A stretch of DNA of 53,384 nt from Bordetella parapertussis (GTDB lineage: Bacteria > Pseudomonadota > Gammaproteobacteria > Burkholderiales > SG8-41), in the NCBI GenBank assembly GCA_945906815.1, contig CAMDRT010000033.1:1-53384 (forward strand). Direction: 5' to 3'. The position numbers were made by a program, and so were the translations under genes. Shown piece after piece: positions 8,767 through 17,354 of this stretch (positions within the stretch are counted from its first letter, which is position 1; each line of letters begins with the position of its first letter). The notes beneath the pieces were generated by a model. The model made no database searches. It saw only the letters and a program-made list of their open reading frames with translations, and was not told the DNA's origin.

Positions 8767-9657
8767 ATGCAACCCACCCCCATCCGGCCCCGCGTTGGCC
8801 TTAGCCTCGACCATGTGGCGCATTTCCTGCCACATATGGCGAGCGCCAGCAGTGCCTTGAGCCAGCTCGGATTCACCCTGACCCCGTTTTCCGCGCAATC
8901 CCACAGGCTGGCGCCCGACGCGCCGCTGCTGCCCGCGGGCACCGCCAACTGCTGCGTGATGCTGCGCAGCGGCTATATTGAATTATTGACGCCCACCCAC
9001 GACACCGCAAACGCACGCCAATTGCATGCCGCGCTGGCGCGTTACACCGGCGTGCATTTGATTGCCTTTGGCACCTCAGCACCGCAGGCTGATTTCGCGC
9101 ACCTGACGGCGCAAGGCTTTGCGCCATTAGCGCCGCTCGCCTTGCAACGCACCGTGAGCACTGGCAACGCCGATGCCACTGCGCGCTTTACCGTGGTGCG
9201 CGTGGCACCAACCGCCATGGCGGAAGGACGCGTCCAGTATTGCCAGCATCACACCCCCGAGTTGGTATGGCAAACACGCTGGCTCGCACACGCCAATCAC
9301 GCGACAGGGTTGGCGGGGGTGCTGCTTTGCGTTGCGGATCCTGCGCAAGCGGCGCAACGCTATGCGCGATTCACCGGCCTGCCCGTGCAGCAGAGCGGCC
9401 ATGCGTGGCGGCTCGACACCGAACGCGGCTATTTGCTTTTTACTAACACTGCCACGGTACAACAAAGATTCGGCGTGGTGGCGCCCGCAGTGCCGTGGAT
9501 CGCCGGCTACGTGATCGACAGCGATGACATGAATGCCACCCGCGCGCGCATCGCCGGCGATGCGCTGGGAGAACGCCTGCTCGTGCGTTTGCCGGATGCG
9601 TTGGGTGGCGTCATGCTATTTCAGGCAGCGGGTGCGCAGGCACTGCATCTGGCGTGA
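8767..9657 (+). CDS. VOC/glyoxalase-like domain protein
   Basis: 296 residues. The N-terminus (GLSLDHVAHFLPHMASASSALSQLGF, in pieces) is the start of a vicinal-oxygen-chelate module. It is followed by a block with GYIELLTPTHDT, which resembles the Glyoxalase_3 type found in many betaproteobacteria. A second, more diverged module (roughly residues 165-290) contains TGLAGVLLCVADPAQAAQRYARFTGLPV. Such two-module proteins usually bind a metal and act as dioxygenases, lyases or binding proteins; no substrate can be named. The start ATG 8767 follows the repeat array with no good ribosome binding site. Confidence 0.75.
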   Translation: MQPTPIRPRVGLSLDHVAHFLPHMASASSALSQLGFTLTPFSAQSHRLAPDAPLLPAGTANCCVMLRSGYIELLTPTHDTANARQLHAALARYTGVHLIAFGTSAPQADFAHLTAQGFAPLAPLALQRTVSTGNADATARFTVVRVAPTAMAEGRVQYCQHHTPELVWQTRWLAHANHATGLAGVLLCVADPAQAAQRYARFTGLPVQQSGHAWRLDTERGYLLFTNTATVQQRFGVVAPAVPWIAGYVIDSDDMNATRARIAGDALGERLLVRLPDALGGVMLFQAAGAQALHLA

Positions 9658-9718
9658 CCCCGCAGTCCTAAGAAGGGCTGGCGCTACGCTTCACGCTCCA
9701 CCCCTCACGCGGATCAAA

Positions 9719-10696
9719 TCACTGCGGCGCTATGCCCGCCGCCTTGATCACTTTGGAGTACTTTACGATGTCGCTGGCCACCAACTTGCTTAGATCGGCG
9801 GGTAGCGCACTGACCTGTGGATCTGCGCCGTTGCGCTCGAACTGCTCTTTCATCTCAGCCGAACGCGCGATGGCGCTCAGCTCGGCGTAGAGCCGTTTCA
9901 AAATCGGCGCAGGCGTACCTTTGGGTGCAAAGAAACCCAGCCATAGTTGCGCATCAAAACCGGGATAAGTCTCAGCGACGGACGGCACATCCGGCAATGC
10001 AAGCGAGCGCTTGGGTGTGCCCACGGCCAACGGACGCAAGCGCCCCGCTTTGGCCTGCGGCAGCACCGCCGGCATGCTGCCAAACAACGCCTGCACCTGC
10101 CCGCCGATGGTGGCGACACCCGCCGGCCCATTGCCATTGAACGGCACGTGCACTACGTCTATGCCGGCAGCCGCTTTCAACATTTCCATCGCCAGTTGGG
10201 TGGTGGTGCCGGTGCCCGCCGATGCGTAATTCAATTTTCCTGGCGGTGATTTCGCCAGCGCAATAAACTCTTTCAACGAATTCGCCTTCACCCCCGGATT
10301 CACCACCAGTAAGTAAGGCGTCGAAGCTACCAGGGTGATCGGCTCAAAATCCTTGAGCGGTTCGTATTTCAAACTTTTATACGCGCCCACTGCAATCACG
10401 TGCGTGCTGGTGGAACCCATGGTCAGCGTGTAACCATCGGGCGCTGCGCGCGCGGCAATCTCGGTACCAATGGTGCCGCCTGCGCCGCCACGGTTATCGA
10501 CCACCACTTGCTGGCCCAGTTTTTCGCCCAGTTTTTGGCCGACCAGCCGCGCCACGATGTCGGTCGAACCACCCGCCGGGAATGCAACGATCAGGCGTAT
10601 TGGCTTGCTGGGATATTTATCCTGCGCCACTGCCACGCCTGCCAGGGCCATCAGCGCTGCTCCAACAGCATAAATCAAGCAATTGTTTTTAAACAT
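9719..10696 (-). CDS. Bug/TctC-family periplasmic solute-binding protein
   Basis: 325 residues from ATG 10696 (MFKNN), preceded by AAAGAGGA; the longer frame adds 14 residues before the signal peptide. The signal peptide (YAVGAALMALAGVAVAQ) is followed by the mature start KYPSKPIRLIVAFPAGGSTDIVARLV, given here in parts, which is the hallmark of the Bug family. NRGGAGGTIGTEIAA and SAGTGTTTQLAMEML are further conserved loops. Bug proteins bind carboxylates, amides or similar ligands in the periplasm and work with tripartite tricarboxylate transporters; no TctA/TctB gene lies in the window. It is the last gene of the minus-strand operon 14008 to 9719. Confidence 0.93.
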   Translation of the reverse strand: MFKNNCLIYAVGAALMALAGVAVAQDKYPSKPIRLIVAFPAGGSTDIVARLVGQKLGEKLGQQVVVDNRGGAGGTIGTEIAARAAPDGYTLTMGSTSTHVIAVGAYKSLKYEPLKDFEPITLVASTPYLLVVNPGVKANSLKEFIALAKSPPGKLNYASAGTGTTTQLAMEMLKAAAGIDVVHVPFNGNGPAGVATIGGQVQALFGSMPAVLPQAKAGRLRPLAVGTPKRSLALPDVPSVAETYPGFDAQLWLGFFAPKGTPAPILKRLYAELSAIARSAEMKEQFERNGADPQVSALPADLSKLVASDIVKYSKVIKAAGIAPQ

Positions 10697-10771
10697 ATTT
10701 TTCCTCTTTAAGGATGGGATAAAACACTCGCCGCGCATTCTACGCCTATGCCCTTATACACGGCAAAGCAC

Positions 10772-11755
10772 TCACTTGCGGGCGTTCTGCAGCGCTTGCG
10801 GATTCACCACATTGATCGGCTTGCCTTCCAGATAAGCGATGATCTGCCCAAACGAACTGGTGAATTGCCCCTCGTAGCCCGACTGCTCGACATAGCCGAT
10901 ATGCGGCGTACACACCGCATTGTCCAGCGCCAGCAGCGGATGCGCCGCGTCCAGCACCGGCTCCGATTCGAACACATCCACCGCCGCCATGCCGGGCCGG
11001 CCCAATCTCAACGCAGCTTCCAGCGCGCCGCTTTCGATCAGCGGCGCGCGGCTGGTGTTCACCATCAGCGCCGTCACTTTCATACGCGCGAGATCAGCGG
11101 CGGTGACGATGCCGCGTGTGGCATCCACCAGCCGCATATGCAACGAAATCACATCACATTCTTCAAAGAACTGCGCCTTGTTGCGGGCCGCGGCGTAGCC
11201 GTCAGCCCTGGCGCGCTCCAGGCTACCTTCGCGCCCCCACACCAGCACCTTCATGCCGAACGCCTTGCCGTAACCCGCCACCACCGCGCCTATGCGCCCG
11301 TAGCCATAAATGCCCAGCGTCTTGCCGCGCAGCCCCAAGCCCATCGTCGACTGCCAGCGGCCGGATTTGAGCGCCGCGGCCTCCTGCGGGATTTTACGCA
11401 TCGCGGCCAACACCAGGCCCCAGGTCAATTCCGATGTGGCATAGGAGGGCTTGCCCGGATGCATATCCGAACACAGCACGATGCCGCGCTCGGTCAGCGC
11501 CGGCACATCGATGTGCGGATACACACTGCGCTGACTGATGATCTTCAGCTTGGGCAGGCGCGCAATCAGCGGCGCGCGTATCGGCGTGCGTTCACGGATC
11601 AGCACCAGCGCTTCGGTGTCCTGCAAGCGTGCGGCCAAAACATCGGTATCTTTGGTGTGATCGTTCCAGATGGTTACATTGTGGCTGGCGACGAGCTGGT
11701 AGGCATTGAGGTTGCGGACGGCGTTTTGGTAGTCGTCGAGGACCGTGATGTTCAT
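10772..11755 (-). CDS. D-2-hydroxyacid dehydrogenase (phosphoglycerate-dehydrogenase-like)
   Basis: 327 residues starting MNITVLDDYQNAV. The NAD-binding motif GIYGYGRIGAVVAGYGKAFG lies near residue 148-167. The catalytic Arg is in NTSRAPLIESGAL, a Glu in FESEPVLDAAHPL, and the His in TPHIGYVEQSGYEGQ. These point to an active 2-hydroxyacid dehydrogenase of the SerA/GhrB-like superfamily. The ATG is six bases beyond the stop of the LVIVD gene, so translation is probably coupled. The Bug gene follows 75 bases downstream. It is a different paralog from the one at 7647. Confidence 0.9.
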   Translation of the reverse strand: MNITVLDDYQNAVRNLNAYQLVASHNVTIWNDHTKDTDVLAARLQDTEALVLIRERTPIRAPLIARLPKLKIISQRSVYPHIDVPALTERGIVLCSDMHPGKPSYATSELTWGLVLAAMRKIPQEAAALKSGRWQSTMGLGLRGKTLGIYGYGRIGAVVAGYGKAFGMKVLVWGREGSLERARADGYAAARNKAQFFEECDVISLHMRLVDATRGIVTAADLARMKVTALMVNTSRAPLIESGALEAALRLGRPGMAAVDVFESEPVLDAAHPLLALDNAVCTPHIGYVEQSGYEGQFTSSFGQIIAYLEGKPINVVNPQALQNARK

Positions 11756-11761
11756 GGTGAT

Positions 11762-12994
11762 TTACACCCGCTCCAGTATATGCAACCCGCGCACCCGATC
11801 CAGCAGATAAATCAATCCACGATCATCCACCGTCACATCATTGCTTTGCACGCGCGGGCAGCCCGGCGGCACGTCAGGCATGAAGTACGCCACTTCTTTC
11901 GGTGCGTGCGGTTTGGCGACGTCGATGATGCGCAGGCCATGCGCAAACCACGCCACGGGGATTTCCGTGCCGGTTACTTTTTCGCAGGGCTGATGACAGC
12001 CGGTCATCAGCGGTTGTGGCTCGCCGGGCATATCTTCCAACTGGAACGACGATATCGGCACCGGATTTTTTTCATCGCTGATGTCCACCACCCACAGAAA
12101 TGCCGCCGGGTACGGCGTGTCGCAGCCTTCGAGCCGACCCACGTCTTCGTCCGACACCACCATGATGTCGCGCCCCTGAATCTTGAACGGCATCTTCAAA
12201 CAGGTATGCGTGGGCCACGGGAACGGCGGGCTCCAGTCCACGTGCGAAATGAGTTTGGGCTTGGACATGTCCTCAATATCCAGGATCACAAAGCCGCCAT
12301 ACCAGTAGCTGGTGTAGAGGCGATTGCCCTGCCGCAGCGGGTGATGGCATTTGTGATGGGAGCCTTTCCAGGTGGGTGTTTCACCGCCCGCCGCCCACTG
12401 GCCTGGCATATGCCAGCGCCCGACTTCTTCCGGCTTGGCCGGGTTTTTCAGGTCCAGAATCACCACGATGTTGCCGATGTAACCCTCCATGGTCGGCGAG
12501 ATGTAGGCATAGCGGCCATCGAAATCAAAGCGATGCACGCCGCGCGCATAGTTTGCCGCGCTCTTGTCGGTAGCATCCCAGTCGGTGATAAGTTTGTGCT
12601 TTGCCGGATTTGAAATATCCCAGATCGAAAGGCCGCCGCTATAACCTGCGGGCGGCGTTTCACCTTTCAGCGCGTGCGTGCCCAGCACTTCGCGATTGGT
12701 GATCATGATGTCGCCCGCCACCCGCACCTTGTGCGAATGCGTGCCGCTTGGCATAGTGATCTCGCCGATTTGTTTCGGGTGCTTGGGGTCGGACACATCA
12801 ATCACCAAAGTGCCTGCGGGATTGCGCATATTGCCGATGTAGGCGATGTTTTTCTCCACCACCACCTGACCGCCACCCGCACAGTCGAACCACGCCTGCT
12901 GGCCGAATTGATCGTGTGTGTGCGCATGGCTGTGACCCCCGGCCTGACGCACATCGACGTAGGCGACTTCTCTGACTCCCTTGGCTTTACTCAT
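11762..12994 (-). CDS. LVIVD-repeat beta-propeller-like protein
   Basis: 410 residues with six or seven copies of an LVIVD-type repeat: TLVIDVSDPKHPKQIGEI, LSIWDISNPAKHK, VILDLKNPAKPEEVGR, FVILDIEDMSKPKLISH, LWVVDISDEKNPVPIS, LRIIDVAKPHAPKEVAY and a partial copy at the end. This repeat number predicts a six- or seven-bladed propeller. The N-terminus is histidine-rich (GGHSHAHTHDQFG), which could bind a metal. No signal peptide is visible, although many relatives are secreted. AAAAGGAAAAGAC before ATG 12994 is a good start site. Its place between a Bug protein and a dehydrogenase suggests a substrate- or metal-handling role (inference). Confidence 0.85.
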   Translation of the reverse strand: MSKAKGVREVAYVDVRQAGGHSHAHTHDQFGQQAWFDCAGGGQVVVEKNIAYIGNMRNPAGTLVIDVSDPKHPKQIGEITMPSGTHSHKVRVAGDIMITNREVLGTHALKGETPPAGYSGGLSIWDISNPAKHKLITDWDATDKSAANYARGVHRFDFDGRYAYISPTMEGYIGNIVVILDLKNPAKPEEVGRWHMPGQWAAGGETPTWKGSHHKCHHPLRQGNRLYTSYWYGGFVILDIEDMSKPKLISHVDWSPPFPWPTHTCLKMPFKIQGRDIMVVSDEDVGRLEGCDTPYPAAFLWVVDISDEKNPVPISSFQLEDMPGEPQPLMTGCHQPCEKVTGTEIPVAWFAHGLRIIDVAKPHAPKEVAYFMPDVPPGCPRVQSNDVTVDDRGLIYLLDRVRGLHILERV

Positions 12995-13021
12995 GTCTTT
13001 TCCTTTTGTTGTGCTTCATTC

Positions 13022-14008
13022 CTAGTCCAATGTGATGCCCGCTTGCTTGATTACTTTGGCCCACTTGCCACGCTCGGCGCTCACAAATGCCGCAAACTCG
13101 CGCGCTGAATTGCCCACCGGCTCGCAGCCTAACGCCATCAGCCGTTCCTGTATTTCCGTGCTGCGCAGTACTTGCACAATATCGCCGTTGAGCCGCGTGA
13201 CAATTTCATGCGGCGTGCGCGCGGGCGCAAGCCAGCCGAACCAGCCGGTCACCGCAAAGCCCGGAAATCCGAGTTCCGCCACCGTGGGTAAATCCGCTGC
13301 CACGCGCGAGCGCTGTGCGCTGGTGATCGCCAGTGCGCGCACTTTGCCAGCCTTGATCTGTGGCGTTGCCGCCAGTGCGAGGCTGAACAGCGCCTGCACC
13401 TGCCCGCCGATCAATTCCGCGAGCGCCGGTCCGCCCCCTTTGTAGGGAATATGCGTCAACTGCATGCCGGAAATAATTTTGAATTGCTCCACCGCCAGGT
13501 GCCCCGATGAGCCATTGCCGGCCGAGGCAAAATTCACTGGCTTTGATTTACCCAGCGCAATCAATTCCTTCACCGAAACCGCCGGCACCGCGGGATGCAC
13601 CAGCAGAATATTCGGCACCGATATGCCGTGCGTGATGGCAGAAAAATCCTTTACCGGATCAAAACGCAGCTCGCGGTAGAGGCTCGGATTGATCGCGACA
13701 CCGGCAGCCGCCAGCACCAAAGTGTAGCCATCGGCGGCCGCACGCGCCGCCGTTTCGTAGGCGATATTGCCATTGGCGCCAGGGCGATTATCGACCACCA
13801 CGGTTTGACCCAGAGAAGCGCTGAGCTTGGGCGCAACCAGCCGCGCCAGCGTGTCCGCCGGGCCGCCGGGCGGCACGGCAACGATCATGCGGATGGGCTT
13901 GGCCGGGTACGTTTGCGCCTCAGCCGCAGCAGCAGCCATGGCTGTCACCCCTATAAAAACACCCCATTTTTTCAGTTTGGATGCGATTTTGACTCTCACG
14001 TTTCTCAA
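13022..14008 (-). CDS. Bug/TctC-family periplasmic solute-binding protein
   Basis: 328 residues with the family signature TYPAKPIRMIVAVPPGGPADTLARLVAP (in parts), the loop DNRPGANGNIAYETAARA, and NFASAGNGSSGHLAVEQFK. The signal peptide is about residues 14-31 (WGVFIGVTAMAAAAAEAQ). The start is uncertain: a TTG at 14008 has AAGGG upstream, and a GTG at 13999 is possible; there is no ATG before the signal peptide. It is the first gene of a minus-strand run Bug, LVIVD protein, dehydrogenase, Bug, with short gaps (27, 6 and 75 bases). Two Bug proteins in one operon suggest related ligands. Confidence 0.92.
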   Translation of the reverse strand: MRNVRVKIASKLKKWGVFIGVTAMAAAAAEAQTYPAKPIRMIVAVPPGGPADTLARLVAPKLSASLGQTVVVDNRPGANGNIAYETAARAAADGYTLVLAAAGVAINPSLYRELRFDPVKDFSAITHGISVPNILLVHPAVPAVSVKELIALGKSKPVNFASAGNGSSGHLAVEQFKIISGMQLTHIPYKGGGPALAELIGGQVQALFSLALAATPQIKAGKVRALAITSAQRSRVAADLPTVAELGFPGFAVTGWFGWLAPARTPHEIVTRLNGDIVQVLRSTEIQERLMALGCEPVGNSAREFAAFVSAERGKWAKVIKQAGITLD

Positions 14009-14140
14009 GGTGCCCTTACTGCGGAAGCATTATCGCACCGTGTATCGGTGAATGCTAAGATGTTCGTTGCTGGTGTACTGTCTGCATCACTTCGATCCTG
14101 CAGGCATACCCGTTGCTCAAACCCTAGGCGCAGGCATGGC

Positions 14141-14560
14141 ATGAAACCCCGCATCACAGTAATCACCCTTGGCGTTGACGACCTCGAAAAGTCCGTCCGC
14201 TTCTATCGTGATGGCCTCGGCCTGAAAACCGAAGGCATCATGGGCACGGGCTTCGAATACGGCGCAGTGGCCTTCTTTGATTTGCAATCCGGCTTGAAGC
14301 TCGCACTGTGGCCGCGCAAGAGCCTCGCTCACGATACTGGACTTGCTGCAGGCACGCCGAACGCCACCGAGTTATCGCTTGGGCATAACCTGTCGTCGAG
14401 GGCAGAAGTGGATGCCGTGATGGATGAGGCGAAGCGCGCTGGTGCCGTTATCGTGAAGGCGGCTCAGGATACGTTTTGGGGCGGTTATGCAGGATACTTT
14501 CAGGATCCCGATCAGCATCTTTGGGAGGTGGTTTGGAACCCGCAATGGAGTCCGCTATGA
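14141..14560 (+). CDS. VOC-family (glyoxalase/bleomycin-resistance fold) protein
   Basis: 139 residues from ATG 14141. The first half-module is ITLGVDDLEKSVRFYRDGLGLKT, and the second closes with GYFQDPDQHLWEVVWNP, in which the final D-Q-H-W-E pattern supplies a metal ligand Glu. Enzymes of this type include glyoxalase I relatives, fosfomycin-resistance proteins and dioxygenases; the specific reaction is unknown. A longer frame opens from 13595 upstream but runs antisense through the Bug gene and is not coding. The gene is divergent from the Bug operon and is followed by the phosphatase gene after an 80-base gap. Confidence 0.85.
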   Translation: MKPRITVITLGVDDLEKSVRFYRDGLGLKTEGIMGTGFEYGAVAFFDLQSGLKLALWPRKSLAHDTGLAAGTPNATELSLGHNLSSRAEVDAVMDEAKRAGAVIVKAAQDTFWGGYAGYFQDPDQHLWEVVWNPQWSPL

Positions 14561-14640
14561 ATAATCGCGGTTTGTATGGTGCTAGCTTTCGGCCGTCCGC
14601 TCAGGTTCACGCCTCAGGTTGATCCGGGAAAAATAAAGAC

Positions 14641-15606
14641 ATGGCCACAACCTTGCGCCAGCGCGTCGCCAGACGCTTTGTCATGCTGGTGGTGCTGCTG
14701 CTTATGGCAACCACCTTTGCGGCGCTGGCAGCGCTGCACTGGTTGGCTGAATGGTTTAGCCATTTCCAGCCGCACTACCTGGTGTTCTCGCTATTCTGTC
14801 TGTTGGGACTGACGCTGTTGCGCGCGTGGCGCTGGGCGGCGCTGGCCTTTACGCTGGTGATATGGCATGGTTATCCTGTAGCGCGCACCCTGCTGCAAGA
14901 GGCTGCGCCAGCCACCGCCGCGTCGCGGCAGTTCACCGTGTTTCATTTCAATGTGGGCGTGAATCACGAACAGCCGGGGCGCATCGTGTCGTATCTGCAA
15001 CGGCAGGCAAAACACATCGACGTGGTAGTGCTGCTCGAAGCCAGCACCCAGTTCGAGTTTGCGCTCGATCAGTTAAAGGAATTATTTCCCTACCAAATCA
15101 ATCACCTGGAAGACACGCCGTTTGGCATCGCGTTAGCCAGTAAACACCCGCTTGATTTCGGCGCGATTGCGCAGGCACCTTCGCGGCAGTTTCCGCACAT
15201 CGAAGCCACCATCAAACTGCCGGGGCGCGATACAGCGCTCGCGTTGTATGCGCTGCACGCGCCACCGCCGATTTCGGGCGAAATGGCCGAAGAGCGCAAT
15301 CGCAAGCTGGACTATATCGCGCGTCAAGCCGCCGCGCAGGCGCAGGCCACGCCAGTGGCTGTGGGCGATTTCAACCTCACACCGTGGTCGCCGTATTTTC
15401 AGAAATTTATCACGGACAGCGGCCTGCGCGATGCCCGCACGCCGCGCCGTTTCGATCACACCTGGCCAGTGACCTTCGATAACGCTAACATCGGCCTCGC
15501 CATCGACCACAGCTTCGCACATCCCTCGCTGCCGTTGGTCAAGCGCAGCATAGGGCCGGACTTGGGATCGGATCACTTGCCGGTGACGGTTACATTTGGC
15601 TACTAA
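14641..15606 (+). CDS. Membrane-anchored endonuclease/exonuclease/phosphatase-fold protein
   Basis: 321 residues. About 90 N-terminal residues hold three hydrophobic helices: VMLVVLLLMATTFAALAAL, YLVFSLFCLLGLTLL and AALAFTLVIW. The rest is an EEP domain starting FTVFHFNVGVNHEQPG. Catalytic landmarks are VVVLLEAS (Glu), VGDFNLTPWSPYF (Asp/Asn) and the terminal GSDHLPVTV (Asp/His). EEP proteins cleave phosphodiesters such as nucleic acids or phosphoinositides. The membrane anchor probably places the domain in the periplasm, an arrangement common in proteobacterial EEP proteins. No partner gene is apparent. Confidence 0.85.
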   Translation: MATTLRQRVARRFVMLVVLLLMATTFAALAALHWLAEWFSHFQPHYLVFSLFCLLGLTLLRAWRWAALAFTLVIWHGYPVARTLLQEAAPATAASRQFTVFHFNVGVNHEQPGRIVSYLQRQAKHIDVVVLLEASTQFEFALDQLKELFPYQINHLEDTPFGIALASKHPLDFGAIAQAPSRQFPHIEATIKLPGRDTALALYALHAPPPISGEMAEERNRKLDYIARQAAAQAQATPVAVGDFNLTPWSPYFQKFITDSGLRDARTPRRFDHTWPVTFDNANIGLAIDHSFAHPSLPLVKRSIGPDLGSDHLPVTVTFGY

Positions 15607-15619
15607 AGGCTTTTTGAAC

Positions 15620-15723
15620 CACAGATGGACACAGATAAACGCAGATAAAACCGGTAAGTATCTAGTTGAATTTAAATATTACTTATTCTTGGGGTTATCT
15701 GTGTTCATTTGTGTTCATCTGTG
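15620..15723. repeat. Inverted array of 10-bp CACAGATAAA-like repeats
   Basis: The left arm has three consecutive 10-base units (CACAGATGGA, CACAGATAAA, CGCAGATAAA at 15620-15649). The right arm has the reverse-complement series (TTATCTGTG, TTCATTTGTG, TTCATCTGTG ending at 15723). A loop of about 45 AT-rich bases separates them. It fills most of the gap between the EEP gene and the HIBADH-type gene. It belongs with the arrays at 17220, 22543, 41961 and 53366 as one family of short-repeat hairpins. A role in transcript termination or as a mobile repeat is possible. Confidence 0.85.
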
Positions 15724-15756
15724 GTTAATCGGTTTTTAGTTTAAGGAATCATAGCC

Positions 15757-16641
15757 ATGCAAATCGGATTCGTCGGACTCGGCGCCATGGGCGTCATCAT
15801 CGTGCAGCGTTTGATGGCGGCGGGCCACAGCGTCAACGGCTGGAACCGCTCGCGCGCCAAGGCCGCAGCGCTGATCGAAGGCGGCATGCGCTGGGCTGCC
15901 ACACCGCGTGAGGTTGCCGCGCAATCGGAATTTGTATTTTCCATCGTCACCGATGCCGACGCAGTCACAGCCGTGGCGCTCGGTGCGGACGGGATTATTG
16001 CGGGCATGAAAGCAGACGGCGTCTATCTCGACATGAGCACCATCGCGCCCGAATCCAGCCGCGCCATCGCTGCTGAATTTGCAAAAGCTGGACTCACCAT
16101 GCTTGATGCGCCGATTTCCGGCAGCCCGGTGACGCTGCTGCAGGGCAACGCGTCCACCATGGTGGGTGGCGACCACGCCGCTTACCAGCGGGTGCTGCCG
16201 GTGCTGCTCGCCATCGGCCCCAAATCGACTTACATCGGCGGCAGTGGCCTCGCGGTGCAAATGAAACTTTCCGTCAACGCGCTGCTGATGGTCGAGGTCA
16301 TTGCTTTCGGCGAAGCCGTCGCCCTGGCTGAAAAAGGCGGCGTGTCGCGTGAGATTGCCGTTGATGCCATCCTGAAAAGTGTCGCCGCCTCGCCCGTGCT
16401 GGGTTATCGTGGGCCGTTTATTCTTGAGGGTAAAATGCCTGCCGTGCCGCTGGCGGACGTGACGCTGCAGCAAAAAGACATGCTGCTGGTACTGGAACAA
16501 GCGCGCAAGCTGGGGTCGCCCACGCCACTCGCAGCCGCCGCCAATGAAATGATGAACGCTTGCCGCGGACTAGGGCTGGGTCATCATGATTTTGTGATTG
16601 CTCACGAAGCCTATCGCCGTCTGGGAGGACAGTCGAAATGA
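15757..16641 (+). CDS. NAD(P)-dependent 3-hydroxyisobutyrate-dehydrogenase-family enzyme
   Basis: 294 residues with the N-terminal dinucleotide motif GFVGLGAMG. The substrate-binding signature LDAPISGSPVTLLQGNAST and a catalytic lysine in AVQMKLSVNALLM are also present. This beta-hydroxyacid dehydrogenase family oxidises 3-hydroxy acids (hydroxyisobutyrate, tartronate semialdehyde, 6-phosphogluconate relatives). AAGGA sits upstream of ATG 15757. Its stop overlaps the start of the cupin gene by four bases (ATGA), so the two are translationally coupled and probably serve one pathway. Confidence 0.92.
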   Translation: MQIGFVGLGAMGVIIVQRLMAAGHSVNGWNRSRAKAAALIEGGMRWAATPREVAAQSEFVFSIVTDADAVTAVALGADGIIAGMKADGVYLDMSTIAPESSRAIAAEFAKAGLTMLDAPISGSPVTLLQGNASTMVGGDHAAYQRVLPVLLAIGPKSTYIGGSGLAVQMKLSVNALLMVEVIAFGEAVALAEKGGVSREIAVDAILKSVAASPVLGYRGPFILEGKMPAVPLADVTLQQKDMLLVLEQARKLGSPTPLAAAANEMMNACRGLGLGHHDFVIAHEAYRRLGGQSK

Positions 16642-17072
16642 AACCCGATCAATACACCACGCTCAAACCGTATAAAACCAGCCTTAAAGAAACCCCCAAA
16701 GTAGGCGGCCTGCAGGAGAAAGACGGCTGGGTCAACATGCAGGTGCAGTTCCTGATCAATCAGAAAACCTGCAATTCCGACAAGCTGTTGGTGGGCTGGA
16801 CCGTACTGCCGCCCGGCGCGCAACACGATCAGCACCGCCACTTTAACTGCGACGAATTCTGGATTGTGATTAAAGGCCAGGGGGTGATGTACGGTGAAAA
16901 CGGCGAGGAAATTCCCTCATGCGAAGGCGATGTGGTGTTCACCCCGCGCGGGCATTGGCATGGATTCAAGAATAATTCAACCACAGATGTGGTCCTGGCC
17001 TGGGGCTGGAGCGGCGCAGGGTCGCTGGAGGCCGCGGGGTATGAATCTATTGATGGTGGAAGAACGCACTGA
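16638..17072 (+). CDS. Cupin-domain protein coupled to the hydroxyacid dehydrogenase
   Basis: 144 residues; ATG at 16638 overlaps the previous stop. Cupin motif 1 is PPGAQHDQHRHFNCDEFWIVIKG (in parts), with His/His/Glu ligand positions. Motif 2 is GDVVFTPRGHWHGFKNNS, with the fourth ligand His. All residues for a mononuclear metal site are present, so a small dioxygenase or isomerase is plausible. The overlap with an HIBADH-type dehydrogenase suggests sequential action on one organic acid. It is not closely similar in sequence to the cupin at 4897. Confidence 0.85.
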   Translation: MKPDQYTTLKPYKTSLKETPKVGGLQEKDGWVNMQVQFLINQKTCNSDKLLVGWTVLPPGAQHDQHRHFNCDEFWIVIKGQGVMYGENGEEIPSCEGDVVFTPRGHWHGFKNNSTTDVVLAWGWSGAGSLEAAGYESIDGGRTH

Positions 17073-17162
17073 TAAACATATGCTGTTGATTTTCCGCAGT
17101 GAACTCTGTGTTCAATGGCACTATCTTAAGCGTTTCCAGGGTGTGCGCCGGTCACCAGCCAC

Positions 17163-17240
17163 AGGTGATGGCACACGTGCAATACGCATCCCGATACGGC
17201 GAACTTCAAGACCATTAACCACGGAAAACGCGGAACACAC
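17163..17240 (+). repeat. Dispersed repeat, copy 1
   Basis: The segment begins AGGTGATGGCACACGTGC and continues through CGAACTTCAAGACCATTAACC into CACGGAAAA units. The stretch at 53309-53384 is the same sequence with a few substitutions (AGGTGGTGGCACACGTGC, then the same ACTTCAAGACCATTAACC). The two copies lie 36 kb apart in the same orientation in non-coding DNA. Copy 2 is cut by the window end. Confidence 0.9.
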
Positions 17241-17289
17241 AGAAAAATTCCGCGCACTTGTTTTTTCCGCGTATTCCGTGTGTTCCGTG
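17220..17289. repeat. Inverted array of 9-bp CACGGAAAA-like repeats
   Basis: Left units CACGGAAAA, CGCGGAACA and CACAGAAAA (17220-17246) face right units TTTTCCGCG, TATTCCGTG and TGTTCCGTG (17263-17289). The arms pair almost fully around a 16-base loop. It sits inside the putative mobile element described at 17115. Confidence 0.85.
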
Positions 17290-17354
17290 GTAAATCGCCC
17301 TTAAGATAGCGCCATGGAACTCTGTGTTCTCTGTGGCTGACTGCTTGGTCTGGG

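Larger units (their letters stand above)
17115..17315. mobile_element. Putative ~200-bp MITE-like element with imperfect terminal inverted repeats
   Basis: The ends ATGGCACTATCTTAAG (17115-17130) and, at 17300-17315, its reverse complement with one mismatch, define an element of about 201 bases with no ORF. Inside are a segment (17163-17228) repeated at 53309 and a hairpin of 9-base units (17220-17289). It lies between convergent genes (cupin, and the spermidine-synthase-like protein on the other strand). No target-site duplication was recognised. It could equally be a fossil repeat; size and end structure resemble a miniature inverted-repeat element. Confidence 0.45.

Noticed and set aside
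10748..12613. Long plus-strand ORF of 621 codons
   Set aside because: Antisense to the dehydrogenase and LVIVD genes, His/Arg-rich composition typical of shadow frames, no recognisable domain.
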